Below, piece by piece: positions 44,437 to 53,600 of a stretch of DNA of 64,000 nucleotides. Numbering within the stretch: position 1 is the first letter of the stretch; every line of letters starts with the position of its first letter. The DNA comes from Candidatus Poseidoniaceae archaeon (GTDB taxonomy: Archaea > Thermoplasmatota > Poseidoniia > Poseidoniales > Poseidoniaceae). Location: assembly GCA_949372875.1 (NCBI GenBank), contig CASIAW010000008.1, positions 1-64,000 on the forward strand, written 5' to 3'. The notes beneath the pieces are model-generated. The model ran no database searches. It was not told the origin of the DNA and saw only the letters and a list, made by a program, of their open reading frames with translations. A program made the position numbers and the translations under genes.

Positions 44437-45124
44437 AAATGGTTTTTTCCATACGCTGATACCACGCCATGCCGAGGTTGTGATCTTTTAATAATTCAAA
44501 TTGAGGGAATGGTGAAATGGAGCGCATGTAGCCGAATACTGAGAAGTCTACGAGGTCTGGACTTCCGCCTCCAAAGAATTCCTTTCCGCCATGAGCATCT
44601 GTGAATTCAGTCAGCAAGTCGTGCCAGAGTTGTTTTGGTTTCCGCCCGTCTTTTTTTACCCTTTTACGGGCAATGATGCCCCACATGATTGGAAAGCCTG
44701 CCCAGGCATACAACCGCTTAGCAAAGAAACCAAACTTTTCAATTTTAGAAATTCGAACAGTTGTTTGCAATGCCGAGCCAATACTCCCATAGAGTATCGG
44801 TATGGTTGCCTTCGACATTTTTGTGTCAGACCATTCCAGCCACTCTTCTTGACGCTTTGAATCACCAATATTTGCCAATTTACCGTCATTATAGGTCGCA
44901 TCAATGTGCTTGAGTAACGGCGTAGAATCAACGTGATATTCACCCTTTTTATCTGTAAAAACAGGAACTTTGCCCCAGTCGCCAGCAAAGCGAACCTCTT
45001 TCTTTATCTTCATTCCATTGACGCTTACAAAATCAACATCCAGTTTGAGATGCTCAATTAATCCACGGACCTTCCAACAAAAGGGACAGGTGTGGAGCAT
45101 GTGGAGGGTAGCCCTTTGACTCAC
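44435..45124 (-). CDS. Glutathione-S-transferase-fold protein, PGES-2-like
   Basis: The protein of 229 residues starts with a glutaredoxin-like domain (L-H-T-C-P-F-C-W-K-V-R) containing a C-P-F-C dithiol, the cis-proline strand G-K-V-P-V-F-T, and D-S-T-P-L-L. An all-helical GST C-terminal domain follows, with D-L-V-D-F-S-V-F-G-Y near the end. This plan is that of the membrane-associated prostaglandin E synthase 2 group rather than classical GSTs. Its natural substrate in archaea is unknown; thiol exchange or heme binding, as in PGES-2, are possible. The start is GTG 45124. It overlaps or abuts the FGE-like gene, with which it is likely co-transcribed. Confidence 0.75.
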   Translation of the reverse strand: MSQRATLHMLHTCPFCWKVRGLIEHLKLDVDFVSVNGMKIKKEVRFAGDWGKVPVFTDKKGEYHVDSTPLLKHIDATYNDGKLANIGDSKRQEEWLEWSDTKMSKATIPILYGSIGSALQTTVRISKIEKFGFFAKRLYAWAGFPIMWGIIARKRVKKDGRKPKQLWHDLLTEFTDAHGGKEFFGGGSPDLVDFSVFGYMRSISPFPQFELLKDHNLGMAWYQRMEKTI

Positions 45125-45150
45125 ATTTGTATGGGGCTGCTACTCCTTCT

Positions 45151-45486
45151 TCAATCCTCGTCATCATCCTCAGGTTTCCACCCGGGCTTCCAAAAATCCA
45201 GATTATCGAGCCAGGCCATCCATTCAGTATCATCGCAAGTGAGCAAGCGAAATGCCCGAGCATCTAACCCGCTTCGATTTACATCACTCAAGATTCCACC
45301 GCGAGCAGCATCACTCCATTCGACTTGCATTCTACGGATTTGTCTTCGAGCTTCTTCTGGGTTATCGAAATTTAATTCGCAAGCATCTCTCAAATCTGAA
45401 ATTAATATCCGATTATCTTTGAGCATGGGATCGCTTACTGGTGCTCGCTTCGTTTTCGCTTTTCGTCCAAACGGCCACCAACCCAT
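45151..45486 (-). CDS. Small unrecognised protein, W-W-P-F-G-R-K start
   Basis: The protein of 111 residues from ATG 45486 opens with M-G-W-W-P-F-G-R-K-A-K-T-K-R and is basic at first, then acidic (P-E-D-D-D-E-D at the end). The middle contains R-R-Q-I-R-R-M-Q-V-E-W and D-D-T-E-W-M-A-W-L-D. The frame extends to 45597, but this would overlap the divergent rlmH gene. No family is known to me. It is 26 bases ahead of the GST-like gene on the same strand. Confidence 0.55.
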   Translation of the reverse strand: MGWWPFGRKAKTKRAPVSDPMLKDNRILISDLRDACELNFDNPEEARRQIRRMQVEWSDAARGGILSDVNRSGLDARAFRLLTCDDTEWMAWLDNLDFWKPGWKPEDDDED

Positions 45487-45570
45487 GAATCCTAATCTAT
45501 GGCCCTTCCCTATGATATTTTGGACCGATGCGTATGAGGGCTTCATCAATAATGACGACTTGGCAAAACC

Positions 45571-46005
45571 ATGGCGAGGTTGACCGTTCACCTTCATGGC
45601 ACGCCGAAGGAGAAAGCGAATCGTGAACTCATCGAAATGTATTCAAAACGTATTCTTGCTCGCGGTATCCGAATCGAATTTCATTCTGATAAGTTGAGTT
45701 TGGGGGCATATGTGGCCCTCCTTCAAAAAAAGAAAGGACTCGTCGTTTACATGGATGAAGGGGGGGAGATTCTCGATTCGATTCAATTTTCTACTCGAGT
45801 TCAAGAATGGAGCATTGCCGGTGATGAAACGCATCTCGCTATTGGGCCTGCTCAAGGGTGGCCTTCAGCTGAAATCCCAAACCATGCGCCACGCCTCTCA
45901 CTTTCGAAAATGACTTTTCCTCATGAGTTGGCAAGTGTATTACTCGTTGAACAATTGTATAGGGCGACTGAAATCCTTCGAGGTTCCGCTTACCACAAGG
46001 CCTGA
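45571..46005 (+). CDS. rlmH: 23S rRNA (pseudouridine1915-N3)-methyltransferase, RlmH family
   Basis: RlmH is a SPOUT methyltransferase acting on helix 69 of large-subunit rRNA. The protein of 144 residues shows the SPOUT knot strands (L-A-I-G-P-A-Q-G-W) and the RlmH ending L-S-L-S-K-M-T-F-P-H-E-L then E-Q-L-Y-R-A-T-E-I and S-A-Y-H-K-A, nearly universal in the family. The length is slightly below the bacterial 155. RlmH is widespread in bacteria and patchy in archaea. Confidence 0.9.
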   Translation: MARLTVHLHGTPKEKANRELIEMYSKRILARGIRIEFHSDKLSLGAYVALLQKKKGLVVYMDEGGEILDSIQFSTRVQEWSIAGDETHLAIGPAQGWPSAEIPNHAPRLSLSKMTFPHELASVLLVEQLYRATEILRGSAYHKA

Positions 46006-46020
46006 GCAAAGGGTCAAAAA

Positions 46021-46824
46021 GTGCCGTTTCCTCGATTCAACTGGAGCGGAAATATGCTAGCATTCGAAACGAGCACTTTACAGTGGATTTTAATCTCCTT
46101 TGAAGCGATTGTTGGCCTCTTACTCTGCATCGGTTCGAAAAGTCAACCGTTCCCTCAACCTTCTCGGCGGTTCGGTTTGTTTATCCTTTCAACCGCTTTT
46201 CTCATTGCAGTGGGCCAACTAGCGCCTCAGCCTGTTACCGTTACCGGCCATTTGGTCTTACTAGCGGGTATTGGCTCATTCGGACTTCTCGCAGGTATTC
46301 ATCACTTGGTTCGTACTCGTAGAGAAGTACTTCTTGCCCCCTTCTCAGGGTTTTTCTTCTGCGCCGGAGTTGGTGGCCTCATGGTTCAAACGTGGAGCAA
46401 CTTGAACCAATTTGAACAATGGGCAGGTTTCTTTTCTCTCGTCATGCTTGGTGGCGGCCAAACATGGCTTGTATTCAGAGGCCTCTTGATTGGGCGCCTA
46501 CCGCTTGCTTGGAGTCAAGCCGGAATGGTTGCACTTCAACGAGGTCAAATCGGTGGCGAGAACGGGGCAATAGCGTGTTTTGAAAAAGGCTGGGATGCTG
46601 AAGAAGAACACCTCAATCCAATGGCATACCTTGCGCTTCATCGTATCCATTTATTCATTCAAGATGAGGAAACAGCTAATGAATGGTTGGAGTCTTTACT
46701 TTCAGTCGGAGGAGAAGACGGGGTTGCCGTTGAATGGATTGCGGCCATTCATGCCGCCCTTCTTCGTATCGACCCTTCCGCCTCCACTCTCCTTCCACCT
46801 CTCAATCAGTCTGAACAGGAATAA
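46021..46824 (+). CDS. Multi-spanning membrane protein with helical C-terminal domain
   Basis: The protein of 267 residues has about five or six membrane helices in the first 165 residues (I-L-I-S-F-E-A-I-V-G-L-L-L-C, L-F-I-L-S-T-A-F-L-I-A-V-G, and so on). A soluble part follows with helices resembling a TPR pair (Q-I-G-G-E-N-G-A-I-A-C-F-E-K-G-W). I do not recognise a family. GTG 46021 has AAAGGG upstream; ATG 46054 is an alternative. It follows rlmH by 15 bases. Confidence 0.6.
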   Translation: MPFPRFNWSGNMLAFETSTLQWILISFEAIVGLLLCIGSKSQPFPQPSRRFGLFILSTAFLIAVGQLAPQPVTVTGHLVLLAGIGSFGLLAGIHHLVRTRREVLLAPFSGFFFCAGVGGLMVQTWSNLNQFEQWAGFFSLVMLGGGQTWLVFRGLLIGRLPLAWSQAGMVALQRGQIGGENGAIACFEKGWDAEEEHLNPMAYLALHRIHLFIQDEETANEWLESLLSVGGEDGVAVEWIAAIHAALLRIDPSASTLLPPLNQSEQE

Positions 46825-46934
46825 GTCTTTTTCCGGAAGCACATTACGCTTTTATCGTCAAATAAAGGTAGAAGAATCATTTAGATTATGCAGGAATACA
46901 AAGAACTTAAGAGGTAGTAAAACAAATTATACAC
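46825..46934 (+). promoter_or_regulatory. 110-base gap with A/T-rich promoter-like sequence
   Basis: The gap contains T-rich sequence right after the upstream stop (46828-46832) and A/T-rich elements (TTTAGATTATG near 46880, AAATTATACAC just before ATG 46935). It likely holds the end of one transcript and the start of the next. No RNA gene is evident. Confidence 0.35.
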
Positions 46935-47216
46935 ATGGGAAACGAATTTGAGGAGAAAGATGACTGGAAGTTAGGCACAATTTGTTGGTTTGCAGTGGTT
47001 GTTTGGTTTTCCTCGAGCCTTCTTTCACAAGCAGCATACATGGCATTTTATGGCGTCCCTTACGATGCAGTTACCTTACTCAAACAATTCGGCCCCCTCT
47101 ATTATGCAGTAATGATTGTTGAACTCTTCATTTGGATCAGTCTTGGAACGCTTATCTTTCTTCGGTTTGCTCGCAAGGTTACTCCAGACTCCCAATCTCC
47201 AATGTCTTCGATATAA
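46935..47216 (+). CDS. Small two-helix membrane protein
   Basis: The protein of 93 residues has two membrane helices (about 12-35, with L-G-T-I-C-W-F-A-V-V-V-W-F, and 58-80). The polar N-terminus is short and acidic, and the C-terminus is basic then Ser/Pro-rich. No family is recognised. It has its own A/T-rich upstream gap and a T-run after its stop, so it is probably transcribed alone. Confidence 0.55.
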   Translation: MGNEFEEKDDWKLGTICWFAVVVWFSSSLLSQAAYMAFYGVPYDAVTLLKQFGPLYYAVMIVELFIWISLGTLIFLRFARKVTPDSQSPMSSI

Positions 47217-47227
47217 TCCGGCTACCG

Positions 47228-47235
47228 TTTTTTTT
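47228..47235 (+). terminator. T-run terminator after the small membrane gene
   Basis: Eight T bases begin 12 bases after the stop at 47216. Archaeal RNA polymerase stops at such T-runs without needing a hairpin. Confidence 0.4.
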
Positions 47236-47309
47236 CAAACCCCTTTAAATTGCCAAAAATCAAACATCTTCGCCGATGACTTGAAGGTCCTCCAAGTAAA
47301 GGGACACAT

Positions 47310-47795
47310 GTGAAAGAACATTCAGATGTTCCCTTTTTTTCAGGGCGACCCATGGAGGTCGGTTCGTTAGTTGACGGGGAGGAGGTCTTGCGCGAACTTC
47401 CTAAAGGAGCTCGCATTGTATCACTTGAGGAGGCGAGAAAGAACCTTCCCAAAGTAACTCGCATGCTTGCAGAATTGCAAGCGATGAGTGATGAAGCACA
47501 TGACCTTACAGAAGAATTAGAGGTCTTACTCGAATCACTCGACGCAGAAAGTGAGCACGTTGTAGAAGTCGCTGAACAATTAGCCCAACTTGTGACACAT
47601 TGGCAAAATGTAACCTCTCAGATTGAAGACACCGGTACACGCATTGCGTGCTTAGAACCTGGCAGATTAGAATGGTATGGGGTGGTTGACCAGCACCTCG
47701 CATTGTATTCTTGGCGTTTTGGCGAGGAAGACATTGAATGGTATCACCCGATAGATTCAACGTTCCTTGCCCGAAAACCCCTCATAGAAGCATAA
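47310..47795 (+). CDS. DUF2203-like coiled-coil protein
   Basis: The protein of 161 residues has the DUF2203 plan: S-L-E-E-A-R-K-N-L-P near residue 38, two long helices forming a coiled coil, then I-E-D-T-G-T-R-I-A and the late W-R-F-G-E-E-D-I-E-W-Y-H-P followed by A-R-K-P-L. The characteristic E-x-x-I-x-x-x-H and R-K-P-L ending is kept. The function of the family is unknown. A TTTAAA element near 47246-47251 may be its TATA box. Confidence 0.75.
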   Translation: MKEHSDVPFFSGRPMEVGSLVDGEEVLRELPKGARIVSLEEARKNLPKVTRMLAELQAMSDEAHDLTEELEVLLESLDAESEHVVEVAEQLAQLVTHWQNVTSQIEDTGTRIACLEPGRLEWYGVVDQHLALYSWRFGEEDIEWYHPIDSTFLARKPLIEA

Positions 47796-47819
47796 CTTCG
47801 CACGACTCGAGGCAGAGAC

Positions 47820-48515
47820 ATGGTACGAATCACGCGAGTCTATACAGGTACTGGAGATGAAGGAGAAACCTCGCTTGTCGACGGCTCACGGCGGCCTAAA
47901 TCTGATCCTCGTCTAGAAGCGGTCGGAACATGCGACGAACTGAATGCTCTTTTTGGAATGTGCCTCATGGAAATCCGACGTCTTCCAACACATAGTGACG
48001 GCGGAAGCAGTTCGACAGTGAAGCGAGTTCAATTTATCGCCAACCAAGTCATTCCACGGATTCAAAGCGAACTTTTTGACCTTGGTGCAGAATTAGCTTG
48101 CCCGCCAGCAGGATTGCCCAAGGGGATGGTTGTTTTGAATGAGAATCAGTCTTCTGCACTCGTGGATGAAATGGATGCCTGGCTTGAACAATTGGAGCCT
48201 TTAACGAGTTTTATTCTTCCATCTGGGCAAAGTCCAGAAGCCGTGATTCATCTTGCACGAACCGTCACTCGCCGACTTGAGCGCGTCGTTCTTCGTCTGT
48301 CTGAATTTGAAGGTGAAGGCTCAGTCCGCCCGCTTGTGCTCGTTTATCTTAACCGCCTCTCTGATTGGCTCTTTGTGTTTGGGCGTTGGGTTTGCTTGAG
48401 CCTTGGTAATGAGGAGTCTCTTTGGTTGCCCCTCGGCCATAGAGGGCCTGAAAGTGGCGTTGGAACGACCATTCGGAAACTGAGTGAAAACGATAGCGAC
48501 TTTGACCAATTTTGA
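47820..48515 (+). CDS. pduO: Cob(I)alamin adenosyltransferase, PduO type
   Basis: The enzyme transfers the adenosyl group of ATP to cob(I)alamin, giving adenosylcobalamin. The N-terminus has T-G-T-G-D-E-G-E-T-S-L-V-D-G (ATP loop), then V-G-T-C-D-E-L-N-A-L. The helix F-I-L-P-S-G-Q-S-P-E-A-V-I-H-L-A-R-T-V-T plus R-R-L-E-R marks the PduO family. The protein is 231 residues, a little longer than usual because of an insertion around residue 60 (S-D-G-G-S-S-S). The downstream NUDIX gene converges on it with one base between. Confidence 0.93.
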   Translation: MVRITRVYTGTGDEGETSLVDGSRRPKSDPRLEAVGTCDELNALFGMCLMEIRRLPTHSDGGSSSTVKRVQFIANQVIPRIQSELFDLGAELACPPAGLPKGMVVLNENQSSALVDEMDAWLEQLEPLTSFILPSGQSPEAVIHLARTVTRRLERVVLRLSEFEGEGSVRPLVLVYLNRLSDWLFVFGRWVCLSLGNEESLWLPLGHRGPESGVGTTIRKLSENDSDFDQF

Positions 48516-48516
48516 A

Positions 48517-48927
48517 TTAATCTTTGCCGATTGCCTTCATGTATTCGTGTGCTTTTGCGAGAACTCTTCTCGTCTCGTCATGAGTAAGTTGCTCCATTGC
48601 TTGTTCCCAATCGAGCCACATATGACCTTTATGCTCGTGTGAGAGTTTTACAGTAATTCGTTCTGTTTCTGCGATATACCAGAACACCTGTTTTGTTCGC
48701 TTTCGACCTTTATGTCTGTATGAATATTCACTTCGCTCCACAAATACATCTACAAATTCGATGTCATTGATGCCGGTTTCTTCTTCAAGTTCTCGAAGAA
48801 CTGTCGCATGGTGATCATCATCACTTTCCTCAATATGCCCCTTCGGGAAGTCCCAATGTCCTTGCGGATATTGCAGCAATAATACTGTCCCGTAATTCAC
48901 CAAGACGACGCCACACGAGGTCTCCAT
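48517..48927 (-). CDS. NUDIX hydrolase, diadenosine-tetraphosphatase-like
   Basis: The NUDIX box is complete: G-H-I-E-E-S-D-D-D-H-H-A-T-V-L-R-E-L, then E-E-E-T-G-I, preceded by Q-Y-P-Q-G-H-W-D-F-P-K. The P-Q-G-x-W-x-x-P-K-G-H order and length (136 residues) match bis(5'-nucleosyl)-tetraphosphatases of the archaeal and animal type. It should remove Ap4A or other nucleoside polyphosphates in the cytoplasm. Confidence 0.88.
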   Translation of the reverse strand: METSCGVVLVNYGTVLLLQYPQGHWDFPKGHIEESDDDHHATVLRELEEETGINDIEFVDVFVERSEYSYRHKGRKRTKQVFWYIAETERITVKLSHEHKGHMWLDWEQAMEQLTHDETRRVLAKAHEYMKAIGKD

Positions 48928-49015
48928 GGGTTTGGCAGAACGCCACTAGGTCAAGTCAATTGTGGCGAATTGGTCCCCGATAACCTTCTTGGCGAGCACA
49001 CACACGCATGGCGTA

Positions 49016-50014
49016 ATGGCACCTCCTTCAAGCGCATTGAAAAGAGCGGGTTTACCTGAATTTACTCGAATCATTGCCGATTCTGACCTTGACGGTTTAT
49101 GTGCAGCAGCAGTCCTCAAAGCCGCAAACCCCGATGCTGAAGTACATTTTGCTCATGCAGCTCTCGTCCGCTCTGGTGCTGTTGATTCACTCATCGATCG
49201 TTCTACAGCCATGGTCGATCTTCCTTTTCACCCTGAATGTGGCTGGTATTTAGATCACCATCAGACCAACCGCCCAAATATGGAGGAGGAAGCTAGGTTT
49301 GTGGCTGATGGAGGTACATGTCACTGGGAAGCAACACCATCAGCAGCGCGCCTTGCTTATGATGTTTTGAACCCGTATCTCGACATCTCTCATCTAGAGG
49401 AAATCATGCCTGTTGTCGACGCACTTGATTCAGGCCAAATAACCCGTCAAGAGTTTATTGAAGACGGCCCTATCCTTCAACTTGCTCGCTCTTTATCTCT
49501 CAGTGAATCCGAGCACATGCATTACGTTCTCACCTTACTTTCTGAGGGAGCTAGTCTAGACGAACTTCTTGCCAATCCTAAGATATCTCCGCATATAGAA
49601 CGGGCTTGCAATGAACGTAAAGCAGCGCAAAAAGTGGTCGAACAACACACACAAATCATTGACCGTTTAGCTGTTTGTAGAATGGATGAAAAAGGCGTTC
49701 GTTCAAACGGATATTTAGTAACTGCATGGGCCGGGGATAGGGCCGATGCCTGTTGCATTATACATGGTTATGCTGATGGCTCAATTGAGACTCCTCACCG
49801 CCCAGCCCTTTCAGCAAGTTTCTATGCCAATTCCTTTCTCGAAAATGGGCAAGGCCGTTACGATCTCTCTCGATTAGCCACTGCCATGGACCCCACAGGA
49901 GGGGGACATGCCAATGCTTGTGGTTGCCGAATCCAACCGCCAGGTATCGATGCGAATCTCGAAAAATGGCTTCAAATGTGGAGTAATCGAGATGAAGAAC
50001 TTGCTATTAGGTAA
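49016..50014 (+). CDS. DHH/DHHA1 family phosphoesterase
   Basis: The protein of about 332 residues has the DHH metal motifs: I-I-A-D-S-D-L-D-G-L-C-A-A (D-x-D), D-L-P-F-H-P, Y-L-D-H-H-Q-T-N (the D-H-H signature), and a C-terminal G-G-G-H-A-N-A-C-G-C of the DHHA1 part. Such enzymes hydrolyse short oligonucleotides, cyclic dinucleotide products or related substrates; which applies here is not clear. The frame goes back to GTG 48962, which would be divergent from the NUDIX gene by 34 bases; ATG 49016 has better family agreement. Confidence 0.85.
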   Translation: MAPPSSALKRAGLPEFTRIIADSDLDGLCAAAVLKAANPDAEVHFAHAALVRSGAVDSLIDRSTAMVDLPFHPECGWYLDHHQTNRPNMEEEARFVADGGTCHWEATPSAARLAYDVLNPYLDISHLEEIMPVVDALDSGQITRQEFIEDGPILQLARSLSLSESEHMHYVLTLLSEGASLDELLANPKISPHIERACNERKAAQKVVEQHTQIIDRLAVCRMDEKGVRSNGYLVTAWAGDRADACCIIHGYADGSIETPHRPALSASFYANSFLENGQGRYDLSRLATAMDPTGGGHANACGCRIQPPGIDANLEKWLQMWSNRDEELAIR

Positions 50015-50016
50015 AA

Positions 50017-50484
50017 TTACAAGACTGTAAAAATGTACAAGAATCCTAAGAAAGCGTGAAGAAATGCTAGGACGATGATAAGGTCAGCGGCTCGGCCATG
50101 TTTCATACTGTGGTGGGCAAATTTTTCGCCTCTGTTTCGTGCATCACGGGCACGCCTTCCCATTCGAGCCAGAATAAAAAGAAGAACAAATCCTACAGGC
50201 CCCATGAATCCATGAAGGCTTTGTGGGATCATTGAAGAAAGAATGCTTTCATTTTCTCTCCAGGCAATGAATGCCCGACTCATGAAAGCGACACTAATCA
50301 CCAGGAAAGCAGCCCAGATGAGTTTGTCACCATATTTCTCATGTTTAGCAAGTGCTTTTTTCCTTTCCTCGCCTTTGAATTCATAGCTTTTTTTCCTCCA
50401 CGAATACTGCCACCATATCCATACAAGTAGCCCTGAAGCGAGTAAAGGGTGAAGGAGTAAAACAACAATACGAACGATATCCAT
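50017..50484 (-). CDS. Four-helix membrane protein, DUF4079/b561-like
   Basis: The protein of 155 residues has four membrane helices. Histidines sit at helix positions: L-L-H-P-L-L in helix 1, K-H-E-K-Y-G before helix 2, S-L-H-G-F-M-G-P in helix 3 and A-F-L-H-A-F-L-G in helix 4. This matches cytochrome b561-like proteins of the DUF4079 type, which could hold one or two hemes. The identification is from pattern only. ATG 50484 has GAGGAG 5 bases upstream. The stop faces the DHH gene stop with two bases between. Confidence 0.55.
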   Translation of the reverse strand: MDIVRIVVLLLHPLLASGLLVWIWWQYSWRKKSYEFKGEERKKALAKHEKYGDKLIWAAFLVISVAFMSRAFIAWRENESILSSMIPQSLHGFMGPVGFVLLFILARMGRRARDARNRGEKFAHHSMKHGRAADLIIVLAFLHAFLGFLYIFTVL

Positions 50485-50626
50485 ACGACTCCTCGCTCAA
50501 GTCCAAGGGTTCTTTGTTCATGGATGTTCGCAGACATCTTGTCGAAATGGATACTTTTCAGTCCTAGGTGGCTCTGCCGGTGGGTTGAAGGAGGGTAGGT
50601 TGAGGCAACAAGAGAGGGGGGGCGTT
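50485..50626. other. 142-base divergent gap before the PIN gene
   Basis: The gap carries ribosome sites for both genes (GAGGAG on the minus strand; GAGAGGGGGG at 50612-50621 for ATG 50627 on the plus strand). No clear TATA element, repeat or RNA gene is visible. Confidence 0.35.
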
Positions 50627-53600
50627 ATGCAAGAGACACATATGGCAAGTTGCCTCGAAGTTGCTTTCAAAACCAACGCCTCTAAACCACGACGTCAATC
50701 CATCGTTGTCAAAACCGCCGATTGGCAATTATTGGAGAAACCTTGGCGCCCAATTCTTCTTCTCGCACTTGCAGAGACTGAACTTCCTGCAGCAGATGAA
50801 GATGAAAATGACTCGACTCCACGCCGCCGTCAATCGGGTGGACGAGGTCGAAACCGTCGTGGAGGAAGAGGCTCCTCTGGCCCTATGGATTTGCTTCCAT
50901 CTGCTCCAGAAATGCTTCAGCCCTCCGATTACAGCCCCGCATATCGTCTTGCGACGCTTCTTATTCACAAGCTTCTCAATAAAGACGAATGGGAAGAAGA
51001 ATGGGAAACTACCGAGAAGTCACTTCGTGAGACGTGCTTGGAAAAGGGCGTACACCCGGTTTGGATTCAACTCGCCCAGCACACAGCATTACTGGGCCAA
51101 TTTGCAGCCTTTCCGAAAGCCAAAGTGAGTAAGGCTAAGGCAGGTAAGAAAGTTAAACTCAATGTTGCTTTCATCAATCCTTTTGTTTCAGAAGACTTGA
51201 TTTTAGCCATTGAAGAAATTTCACCCTCGGTGACCGATGCTGCTTCTCAAGTTGCGCTCCGTAACATCATCTCTCAATTGTCTTCAGGGCGACAACTCCA
51301 ACCAGCAGAGGTTCTCCTCAAACTTGAAGGTCAAGCCTCTGCTTTGAGTGCATTGCTGGCATTAGCCTCAAATCAAGACCCCACAGAACCACTTGTTCGG
51401 CTGAAGGAGGTTGATGCAGATTTATCAGAACAATTGACAGACCTCCATGCCCTTCAACAAGGGCAAGTATCCAACTGGAAGAAATCAAGAACGGCGAAGG
51501 GAGATCATTCTTTGGCAGCAGCACGTCGACTCTTGGCCTGGCAAAATCCCCCCGGAGAGGCTGCTAAACTATCTTCCAAGCAACTTTCAGAAGGTCTCGA
51601 ATTACTTCGAGAACATACAACGAATTCAGTTCAGATTGAGAAAATCATGTGGTGGCGATTGAACGCACTTCACAAAGAAGGTAAACCCGAAGAAACAATT
51701 GAACTGCTCACGAGCCTCAAATTGGATCACAATACCGAACTCTCTAGTTTAGTACCGTTGCTTTCAGATCTTTCGGGCGAAATTATTGATCAGTGGCTGA
51801 TGGAGCAGATTCCAGTTTTGGACGATGGGGCCCTTGTTGCTCTCATTCAGATGAAGTCACTACCCTTACAAATCCGTTCTCTTGCTGCAAAGAATATTTC
51901 ACATGAATCAAGTGAGGCTTGGGAGAGCGTTTTCCCTCTCCTCATTGACATCTATACCCAGAGTATGGAGTTAAATCTCCTTGCCCAAATGATTACTTCC
52001 AACGATATTGTTCCACTTTCCCATCCATATGAAACATTACTCGTCTCACATCTACTTGATGCTGGAAGCGATAATGAACTTTGGATGAAGGTTCGAAATG
52101 CGCGTAGAACAGCTCTTTCAGAAGTACACAGCATGGATGCCCCCGACTCTTTCTCTTCAACTTCTGAAGCTTTGTTGATGCTGTTTGAAGGTGAAAATAT
52201 CGAAGATGAACGCCTTACTACAGTACTCGACAAACAAGGACTTCTCGCATTTGGCCCAGTTCGACAAGCTCTCCGTGATGGAGGAAGTGGAATTGCCTCA
52301 TCGACTCATCTTTCCAAACTTGAGCAAAGTATTGCTTCAGCGGACCTAACGGTTATGGAACGAGTTTTGTTTAATGTTGTCATCTCCACACTCCGACTTA
52401 ATCACGTGGGCTTGATGCTCCAACATGGTAATTCAGATGATGAAAATATTGAAACCCTCAATACGCTCTTAGGTAAGGAAATGATTCCAACAGGCATGAT
52501 TCACAGCGTACGTCACCTTGTTTTGGAACATGATATCGGCTTGCCTTCTCTTGTCCGCTGGTATCAAACCAACGATGCTTTATCACCGTGGCATACGCTT
52601 GCTCGAGCAGCCGTCTATGCTTCCAAGAAAGAAGAATTGAATGCAGCAAGAGACTATCGCAAAGCCGGTGATCATGAAGAATTCGATTACGAACACTCTC
52701 TGATGTTGTATAGAAAAGCCCTCATTCATTTGGCATTCGCTGAACAATGGCGAGAGGCAGTTGAACTTCTTGATGCCCAACCTGCTCTCAAGAGTGCTAT
52801 CACTCAAAGATTCCAGTTGTATCTGCGGGTATCCTATACTGCAAGGTCCAAAGACACAAACTCTGCAACACGCTTGTTGAAAGATTTCGTTAAAAGAACC
52901 AAGATGGAAACTGAGGAGAATGAAGAAGGCGAAATGGTAGAAGTCATGCGCGTTTATCACGCTGAAGATGATTTGGACATGCTCAAAACATACCCACATG
53001 AACACCCACGCCCTCTACCAACAGACCCGTTCTGCGGCCGAGTCACAGCGGCAACAAACTCTCTGCTCAAGAGTCGTCGAAGGCAGAAAAATACCTTTGA
53101 TACGCGCTTTAATCAGTTAATGCAATATGGTTCGCCTTCGACAGATGAAGTCTATTCCCTTGCCAGTGAGGCCGCTAAAGTACGACCTGTTGACGGTCTG
53201 ATGTTCCTTGAGCGCGCTCAAAACAGTGCACACTTCAATCAAAATGAAATTCGAAGTTTACAACAGGCCGAGTTATCCCTCTTCTCCATCAACAAATCTC
53301 AGATTCCAAATGCATCACGTCGCTATCTTCGAAATCTTTCATTGGTTCCTTTGGTAATTATTGATACAAATATCTTGGTCGATGCTTTGATTGATCGTAT
53401 CGCTAAGAAATTACATCTGGTTGGTGAGATAAGTCTTGACCTCCAAGGGCAAGGAAGTTTCCACAAAATTCTTCTCAGCAAGGCGAAAGATAAGAGATTA
53501 CAATTGTGGCTGCCCAATGTTGTCAAACAAGAATTGATTGGAATAGCATCAGGGCTTAACCACCTCAAGAGTCGTTTCGATGATGCTTTAGTTTCGCCCG

